Assembly (NCBI GenBank): GCA_002390165.1
Contig: DGOU01000105.1
Coordinates: 16,334-28,259, forward strand
Direction: 5' to 3'
DNA length: 11,926 bases
Origin: Lutibacter sp. UBA4458
GTDB lineage: Bacteria; Bacteroidota; Bacteroidia; Flavobacteriales; Flavobacteriaceae
Shown: piece by piece, positions 6,445 through 11,926 of the stretch
How positions within the stretch are numbered: position 1 is the stretch's first letter
How the letters are laid out: every line of letters begins with the position of its first letter
The notes under the pieces: generated by a model
Told to the model about the DNA's origin: nothing
What the model saw: only the letters and a program-made list of their open reading frames with translations
The model's database searches: none
Made by a program: the position numbers and the translations under genes

Positions 6445-6459
6445 TAATAAAATTTAATA

Positions 6460-7602
6460 TTAATTAACTTCAAATAATTCTCCAAAATCGAAAGATAGAG
6501 AGAAACGAAGTGTGTTTTCTAATGGGTTATTAATATCTGATGCATTAAATAAATAAGAAAGATCTAATCTTGTACTCTTAAATTTAAATCCTGCTCCTAA
6601 AGTAAAATATTTTCTTGCTCCTTTTAAATCGCTTTCATTAAAATATCCTGCCCTTAAAGCAAATGCATCTTCGTACATATATTCCGCTCCTAATGCCCAA
6701 GTAAATTCTTTTAACTCTTCGCTAAATCCGCCGGGGGCATCTCCAAAAGATTTAAACATGCCACTAAAAAAACTTACATCTTCTTGTCTGTAAGGAGGAT
6801 TACCATCATCATTAATAGAAACGCTTGGTGTTGGGACAAGTAATTTATTAAGTTCTAAATTTAAACTTACCTTATTATAATTATCTAAAATAAAATCAAA
6901 ACCACCACCTATTTTAAGGTTTGTAGGAATGTAATTATCCTGACCATCATCAGAATAAGATACTTTTGGACCTATATTTGAAACGTTAAAACCTCCACGC
7001 CAAACACCGTTAAAATTTCCATAATTAGCCTCATTAGATTGAAAATAACCTGAAATATCTACAGCAAAAGTATTTACTGGATTTATTGTTGAATTTGCAG
7101 ATTTTATTCCTAAATCGGAACGAATATACCTCATAGTAACTCCCATAGAATAGGTTTCACTCAATTTTAAAGCGTAAGAACCATCTAATGAAAATTCATT
7201 TAATTTTTCTGTACCTTGAGGAGCTCCATTTATATCTGTTAAATCTATTTGACCTAAATTAAAGTATTTTAAACTTGTAGCCCAAGCACTTCTATCATCT
7301 ATTCTATTTGCAAAGGAAAAACCGCCCAAAAACACATCACTTGTTAATTGTCTTAACCAAGGTGTGTAAACTACACCAATGGAGAATTGTGATGGCATAA
7401 ATGCAAATTTTGAAGCATTCCAATGTTGAGAATAGGAATCTGGCGAAGTGGCAACTCCGATATCACCCATACCACCAGCTCTTGCATCAGGAGCTATTAA
7501 TAAAAAAGGTGCGGCTGTTGTTATTGGGTTAGGAACATCTTGCGCGTTACTTTTAGTATAAGTAACTAAAATTATTAGGAATAATAGAATTATTTTTTTC
7601 AT
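6460..7602 (-). CDS. porV: T9SS outer-membrane protein PorV (LptO)
   Basis: This 380-aa outer-membrane beta-barrel belongs to the FadL-like PorV family. In the T9SS, PorV collects cargo leaving the translocon by binding its C-terminal sorting domain and delivers it to the PorU sortase. The signal peptide ends at about Ala20 (TKSNAQD). The N-terminal hallmark of PorV proteins is clear: TTAAPFLLIAPDARAGGMGD (28-47) followed by GVATSPDSYSQHWNASKF. The rest alternates amphipathic strands typical of a barrel and ends in an aromatic-containing strand, SFDFGELFEV. The gene follows porU by 36 nt on the same strand, fitting the known physical complex of the two products. The length is normal and nothing is missing. 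Confidence 0.95.
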   Translation of the reverse strand: MKKIILLFLIILVTYTKSNAQDVPNPITTAAPFLLIAPDARAGGMGDIGVATSPDSYSQHWNASKFAFMPSQFSIGVVYTPWLRQLTSDVFLGGFSFANRIDDRSAWATSLKYFNLGQIDLTDINGAPQGTEKLNEFSLDGSYALKLSETYSMGVTMRYIRSDLGIKSANSTINPVNTFAVDISGYFQSNEANYGNFNGVWRGGFNVSNIGPKVSYSDDGQDNYIPTNLKIGGGFDFILDNYNKVSLNLELNKLLVPTPSVSINDDGNPPYRQEDVSFFSGMFKSFGDAPGGFSEELKEFTWALGAEYMYEDAFALRAGYFNESDLKGARKYFTLGAGFKFKSTRLDLSYLFNASDINNPLENTLRFSLSFDFGELFEVN

Positions 7603-7638
7603 TTAAAGGGTTATTTTGCTTAACAAATATCTTAATTA

Positions 7639-10600
7639 TTATTGAAGTATTACTAATTTTTCTGTTTTTTGTGATGATGTGTTAGAGTTTAAAGAACTAA
7701 CTTTTAATTTATATACATACACTCCTTTTCCAATTTTTGCTCCAAAGTCATCTAAACCATTCCAAGAAATGCTTCTAGACAAGTTTCCAATAGATTGTAC
7801 CGTTTCATTAATAGTTTTAACCAACTTTCCTGAAATAGTAAAAATTTGAATATGAACATTTAATTCTTCATTTGGTTTATTATGATTAAACCAAAACTCC
7901 GTATAATTTACAAACGGATTTGGATAATTCAGTACATTACTTAAAACTAAATCTCTATCATCTACTACAAAAAAGGTAAACGAGGTTTCGGTAAGATTAT
8001 TGTACGTATCCCACGCTTTTAACGTAATGGTATGCAAACCAGGCGTTAAATTTCTAAATGGGTAACTAACCTTGCCTTTTTTATAGTTATTTAATTCCGT
8101 TTGATAGTAATCATTTAATACAATTGGATTAGCATTATCATTATCTAATATAGCAACTATATCATGGTCTACAGCTGTTAAAGAAGTATTTATTCCGCTT
8201 TCATCTTGAAGCACTGCTATAAACAACGGAGATTCATTAGTATTTCCTCCATCTACAAAATTTAAATCATTCATATATAACTGAATGGTTGGCCCTGTAT
8301 TATCTTCTGGAGCGTTTTCATTTATGCCGCCTACAATTATATCAAAATTTGCTCCTGATTTATCCTCACTAGTTCCAAACGCATATAAACTTATTTTGCC
8401 TTTGCCATAAGCAATTTTTAAATCTTTTGGAGCAACAAAATCAAAGGTAAATAAACCATTTTCTACCTTAGACCTTCCGTTAAAAATTTTACTTTCAATA
8501 GCATCAAATTGCATCGTAATATTTTTATTGTCATTATCTAAGGTTGTTTTTGAAACTGGTTTATCAAAAACCGTAACTTCAAATTCCCCATTAAAATTGT
8601 TTAATCTTGTTCCAGATAAATTAGTTACTTCTCCATCAAATTTAATATGCGAAAGTGCTTTAATAGTATCTACTTGCTGCGTTAATAAAACATCGTTCAT
8701 TTTAGTTAATTTAACAGCTGGGTTCGGAACGTTTAAATGCATTGCTGGGTCACCTAATGTAAAAATAAAGTATCGTTGATTAGTAGAAAACTGATTTTTA
8801 GCAATCATTAGGCTTTCAGCGATAGAATAATTTTCATTGTTAAATTGTAGTAGTGGTTCCATTAAAAATTTATTTAAAGCCTCGCCAACACTTATATAAA
8901 TTTCTCGAGTTGTTGAAATTAAGCTTGCTGCTCCTCCTTTGGCATTCCACAAAACGTATTCACCCGCTGTTTTTCGTAAAGGATTGTCAAATCGTGAAAA
9001 TTCACAGGTTATTGTAACAAATAAGGCTAGTGTGTTTTCATTATTCCAATTTTGAACATCTGGCACTTCTAAAATTCGTTCGGCTGCCCATCCGTCTTCT
9101 CCACCATGCCCAAAATAATCCATTAATAAAGTACCCTTTTCTACTTGATTAGAAATAGCCGTATTAACGGTAGGATATCTATTTCCTCCTGCCGAAGATT
9201 CTTGTTGGTACGCATCTACATATATCTTTTTTAAATTAAAAATAGGTTTTTTTGACGCTATGGTATCCGCCAATTTTTCCATATTTATTTCTAAAGTTTC
9301 TTCCCCGTTAGCATCAATATCATCCGCAACTAAGGTAATTTGATTTCTCCAGCTACCAAATGCGGTTGTACTATTATAGTTTAATATTTTATCTACAACT
9401 TGCTTAGCTTGTAAAGCATCTGAAACGGGAATTCTTCCTGTTGCAACATCTTGTTTTTCATAGTTTTGCATTCCCCCTTCATTATCATCCATCATGCCAT
9501 AAAAATCATCGGTAACAAAAGAAGTTGCTAAATTAAAGCTATTGTATGCTTCAAAGGTTGGTACTATATTATTATTACCGCCTATTCTGTCTTTATAATC
9601 ATAAGAAGCGTCTCCAAATAAACAAACGTACTTAATTGGATTGGTAGTTGAATTTATATATAGATGTCTAACAAAATCGCGAATAGCGGTTATATCTGGA
9701 GAACCTGAAGAAAATTCATTATAAATTTGATTAAGGGAAATTACTTTAGACTTTAAATTATCGTTTTGTTCGTGATATGTTGCGAGCCTTTGCGCTTCAT
9801 CCTTCAAAAAATCTGGAGCAATTACAATATAATCTAAATTTGTTAAGCTATGTAAATTTTGATTTTCTACTAAACTATTTTCCGTGATTTTTGGCGTATA
9901 ATAATCATCTCCTAAAACCACATACTCTTTATTACTTCCTCCATTTACCTTAAACGTAAAATTTGAGGAAGTAGATTGGTTTTCAATTGCGGTTGGATTA
10001 ATATTATCCGTTACGTTCCATACCTGATTTATATTATTGGAATTTTCTAAAACATACTCAAAGGTATTATTGGAATTTGAAACTGTAAAATTTCTAAATC
10101 CAAATTGTTTACCCGTTGCTAATAACTTTTTTTTACCTAATACTTCTATATAATCTAAATACGCTTTTGCGGAAGGGTTACCTCCATTATTATAGGTTAC
10201 CATAATATTTACTGCATTTCCAGAAGCATTTACCGATTTAGAATTTTCAATTGCAGAAGCTTTTGTTAAACCACTATTAGCAGGAATATTAATGTCAAAT
10301 AATGGTTGGCTATTTACAGAAATTTGAAATTGAGACGCTAAACCCGATTCTGCAACTGCACGAACTCTAACCAATATATCTTCTGAATTATCTATATTTT
10401 CAAAAGGAATAACATAGCTGTGTGTATTTTCTATATTAAAAGAATCACCAAACCATTGTTGACCCGCTGCATATAAATTTACTTCATCTTTTTCAAAAAA
10501 AGTGAAATCGTCATAATTTGTAATTTGTTGATTTGCAGCTGAAGTAATTTGAGGTTCTGATAAAATTCTTTTACCGCTATTGTTTCCTATTGTTATAAAA

Positions 10601-11445
10601 TAATAGGCTTTATCGGAAAAAATATTTTTTTGATGATATGAATTTTGCAAACTAGCAAACCTATTATTTTTCCAGGTGTTTGGTCCTTTGCCATAAAATA
10701 ATATATAATCCGAATCATCAAAACTATTATCTTCCTCCCCTTGCACAAAAATGGAATTTTCCTGTAATCCATCATATCTAAAATCACTATTTTGAAAAGG
10801 AAGCATTTGCCCTCCATTGCCAAAAATTTGAATATTTTTAGGGTTTATATCCGACGTGTTTATTCCTAGTTTTTGTAAAAAAGATTTATCAATTTTATAA
10901 ATACCTGTAGTATCAATAGAAAATTTATACCAACTACCAGAAGTTAATACTGAATTTTTAACAGTGCTACTTTTAGTAAAATCTCTTCTTCCTATAGTTG
11001 AGGTAACGTATTCAATATCAAAAGAAGTTATTTTTTTTAGTTGTGAATTCTCATAAATCAAAGGATTTAAATTTAAAACCGCTAAAGTTTTATTTCTAGC
11101 TTTTACAATATGAAAATTAGAATTAATTTTTTTGGATATTTTATTGACATTAATATTGCCAAATTCGTTTACGGAAACTGTTTGATATTTTACATTTTTA
11201 ATGGAATAAGAACGCAACTGTAAACTGCTATTAACTTTCCATGAAGATGTGAATGTTGGAGCTAAATTTCCATCAATAAAATTACCCTTAACTATACTAG
11301 TTGTAATTTTTTGAGTGGTACTAATTTTAAAACTAACATTGTTTTTCCAGTTAAGTTGATATGATTTAAGTTCCTTTTGTTGTCCAAAAATGGAATTCAC
11401 AACTAAAAAACATAATAAAATATAAAGTCTAATTCTTAGTCTCAT
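7639..11445 (-). CDS. porU: T9SS C-terminal signal peptidase/sortase PorU
   Basis: This 1268-aa gingipain-family (peptidase C25) protein acts at the cell surface. It removes the C-terminal sorting signal of T9SS cargo and transfers the cargo to its surface anchor. A signal peptide (about 1-21, ending SIFG) is followed by a long beta-rich N-terminal region. The C25 domain runs from about 535 to 900: VCLFGDASYDY (607-617), the TGRIPVSD motif (669-676), and the catalytic pair His780 in DYFGHGGEDGW and Cys814 in VTITCEFSRFDNP; FTLGDPAMHL (895-904) closes it. After Ig-like or FlgD-like segments (to about 1162), the protein ends in its own T9SS C-terminal domain (about 1168-1268), with YPNPF (1174-1178), ISGKLVK and GVYVYKLKV. 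PorU is known to retain this domain. It is the first gene of the five-gene run and is divergent from gldJ. Confidence 0.96.
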   Translation of the reverse strand: MRLRIRLYILLCFLVVNSIFGQQKELKSYQLNWKNNVSFKISTTQKITTSIVKGNFIDGNLAPTFTSSWKVNSSLQLRSYSIKNVKYQTVSVNEFGNINVNKISKKINSNFHIVKARNKTLAVLNLNPLIYENSQLKKITSFDIEYVTSTIGRRDFTKSSTVKNSVLTSGSWYKFSIDTTGIYKIDKSFLQKLGINTSDINPKNIQIFGNGGQMLPFQNSDFRYDGLQENSIFVQGEEDNSFDDSDYILFYGKGPNTWKNNRFASLQNSYHQKNIFSDKAYYFITIGNNSGKRILSEPQITSAANQQITNYDDFTFFEKDEVNLYAAGQQWFGDSFNIENTHSYVIPFENIDNSEDILVRVRAVAESGLASQFQISVNSQPLFDINIPANSGLTKASAIENSKSVNASGNAVNIMVTYNNGGNPSAKAYLDYIEVLGKKKLLATGKQFGFRNFTVSNSNNTFEYVLENSNNINQVWNVTDNINPTAIENQSTSSNFTFKVNGGSNKEYVVLGDDYYTPKITENSLVENQNLHSLTNLDYIVIAPDFLKDEAQRLATYHEQNDNLKSKVISLNQIYNEFSSGSPDITAIRDFVRHLYINSTTNPIKYVCLFGDASYDYKDRIGGNNNIVPTFEAYNSFNLATSFVTDDFYGMMDDNEGGMQNYEKQDVATGRIPVSDALQAKQVVDKILNYNSTTAFGSWRNQITLVADDIDANGEETLEINMEKLADTIASKKPIFNLKKIYVDAYQQESSAGGNRYPTVNTAISNQVEKGTLLMDYFGHGGEDGWAAERILEVPDVQNWNNENTLALFVTITCEFSRFDNPLRKTAGEYVLWNAKGGAASLISTTREIYISVGEALNKFLMEPLLQFNNENYSIAESLMIAKNQFSTNQRYFIFTLGDPAMHLNVPNPAVKLTKMNDVLLTQQVDTIKALSHIKFDGEVTNLSGTRLNNFNGEFEVTVFDKPVSKTTLDNDNKNITMQFDAIESKIFNGRSKVENGLFTFDFVAPKDLKIAYGKGKISLYAFGTSEDKSGANFDIIVGGINENAPEDNTGPTIQLYMNDLNFVDGGNTNESPLFIAVLQDESGINTSLTAVDHDIVAILDNDNANPIVLNDYYQTELNNYKKGKVSYPFRNLTPGLHTITLKAWDTYNNLTETSFTFFVVDDRDLVLSNVLNYPNPFVNYTEFWFNHNKPNEELNVHIQIFTISGKLVKTINETVQSIGNLSRSISWNGLDDFGAKIGKGVYVYKLKVSSLNSNTSSQKTEKLVILQ

Positions 11446-11618
11446 TATTGCAGTAACGCTTAATTTTATAGGTTATTTTTAATTTAATACAACATTACGT
11501 ATAATAATAAAGAAAAACAATCGTTAAAAACTTAGTTAAATAGTTTTACTGAAAATATTTCTTGCGAAAATATATATTTAATGTAAATTGCAAAACATTA
11601 AAACCCTAATTACTGAAA
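11446..11618. other. Divergent regulatory spacer between porU and gldJ
   Basis: This 173-nt spacer separates two T9SS/gliding transcription units. It is AT-rich with no open frame of interest. It contains a candidate minus-strand promoter for porU (listed separately), and an 11-nt direct repeat TTACTGAAAAT at 11546-11556 and 11610-11620, the second copy running into the gldJ start codon. For gldJ the best -7-like string is TAGTTTTA (11541-11548), one base off consensus and without a proper TTG, so the gldJ promoter remains unassigned. No Shine-Dalgarno sequence precedes gldJ, which is normal in this phylum. Confidence 0.5.
11490..11520 (-). promoter_or_regulatory. Candidate promoter of the porU operon
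   Basis: On the minus strand TTG (11518-11520) is followed after 20 nt by TAATGTTG (11490-11497), one mismatch from the Bacteroidetes -7 consensus TAnnTTTG. The spacing is optimal and transcription would begin about 35-40 nt before the porU start codon. It is the best-matching pair on this strand in the spacer. Confidence 0.5.
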
Positions 11619-11926
11619 ATGAATATGAAAAATTTATTTAAAGTTTCAAAACTTATAATGCTTGTGTTAATCACAGTTATGTTTGTTAGTTGCCATAACA
11701 GAACATCGCGAAATAAATCATCATTAACAGGTTGGAATTCAAAAGATAAATCTGCTGGTGGCTTTACCTCTAATGAAAATTACAGAGGGCAACAAGCGCC
11801 TCCAGGAATGGTTTTAATTGAAGGAGGAACTTTTACCATGGGTGAAGTTCAAGATGATGTAATGTTTGATTGGAATACTACTCCAGTAAAACAACAAATT
11901 CGTTCTTTCTATTTAGATGAAACAGA
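11619..11926 (+). CDS. gldJ: Gliding motility / T9SS lipoprotein GldJ (5' part)
   Basis: The frame starts at ATG 11619 and stays open to the window end, giving 102 codons of a longer gene. The N-terminus is a lipoprotein signal peptide ending FVSC, with lipid-anchor Cys25. A second in-frame ATG at 11625 is also possible and would shorten the signal peptide by two residues. After a polar linker, the sequence PGMVLIEGGTFTMG (62-75) followed by VQDDVMFDWNTTP (77-89) and FYLDET is characteristic of GldJ, whose C-terminal part resembles formylglycine-generating enzyme and sulfatase-modifying factor domains. No acidic export signal follows the Cys, consistent with a periplasm-facing anchor. GldJ is required for gliding and stabilises the T9SS motor-associated protein GldK. 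It is divergent from porU, so T9SS genes flank the shared spacer. The catalytic region lies outside the window. Confidence 0.92.
   Translation, partial: MNMKNLFKVSKLIMLVLITVMFVSCHNRTSRNKSSLTGWNSKDKSAGGFTSNENYRGQQAPPGMVLIEGGTFTMGEVQDDVMFDWNTTPVKQQIRSFYLDET

Noticed and set aside
7624..7631. GATATTTG (minus strand) as a promoter of porV
   Set aside because: It has one mismatch and lacks a TTG at proper spacing, and the 36-nt gap fits simple cotranscription with porU.
8528..8779. Plus-strand open frame inside porU
   Set aside because: It is antisense to a continuous 1268-codon gene with clear domain structure; no independent support.
10593..10823. Minus-strand alternative frame inside porU
   Set aside because: It overlaps porU in another frame; porU shows no frameshift here, so this is a shadow.

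Overview
The window is strongly AT-rich and reads as chromosomal DNA from a member of the Bacteroidota, most likely a (marine) Flavobacteriaceae. The main reasons are core genes of the type IX secretion system (T9SS) and gliding machinery (porU, porV, gldJ), a PafA-type phosphatase, lipoproteins with Bacteroidota-style signal peptides, and promoters resembling the Bacteroidetes TTG / TAnnTTTG consensus. I see no insertion sequence, integrase, CRISPR array, prophage or broken gene. The left edge carries tRNA genes, but nothing beside them suggests an integrated element.

Layout. (1) 7-261: tRNA-Tyr(GTA) and tRNA-Lys(TTT), both minus strand. A perfect 28-nt palindrome lies between them and a well-formed promoter lies upstream of tRNA-Lys. 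(2) 265-1773: a two-gene minus-strand unit, mlaE then mlaF, abutting with no gap. It encodes the permease and ATPase of an Mla-type lipid-transport ABC system; no mlaD is visible in the window. (3) 1901-3586: a plus-strand PafA-like alkaline phosphatase lipoprotein with a complete set of family active-site residues. It ends at a strong bidirectional terminator shared with (4). (4) 3686-4300: a minus-strand lipoprotein of unknown function, possibly surface-exposed. (5) 11445 down to 4474: a compact minus-strand run of five genes, porU - porV - cdd - truncated hemoglobin - ketoacyl-ACP synthase III. Gaps are 36, 15, 3 and 42 nt, and the run closes with an intrinsic terminator at 4423-4452. (6) 11619 to the window end: the first 102 codons of gldJ, divergent from porU.

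How the genes fit together. PorU and PorV form the part of the T9SS that removes C-terminal sorting signals from secreted cargo and attaches the cargo to the cell surface. GldJ is an outer-membrane lipoprotein needed for gliding and for stability of the T9SS motor-associated ring. A shared 173-nt divergent spacer therefore controls two T9SS units. The three genes downstream of porV (cytidine deaminase, a group-III-like truncated hemoglobin, a KAS III enzyme) have no obvious mechanistic link to secretion and look like housekeeping or metabolic passengers of the T9SS transcript. The KAS III gene may also have its own promoter.

Overall this is a mostly ordinary core-genome window. I find no convincing new multi-gene system. 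The points most worth a second look are the hemoglobin and KAS III genes inside the porUV operon, the predicted surface lipoprotein at 3686-4300, and the palindromes around the tRNA genes.
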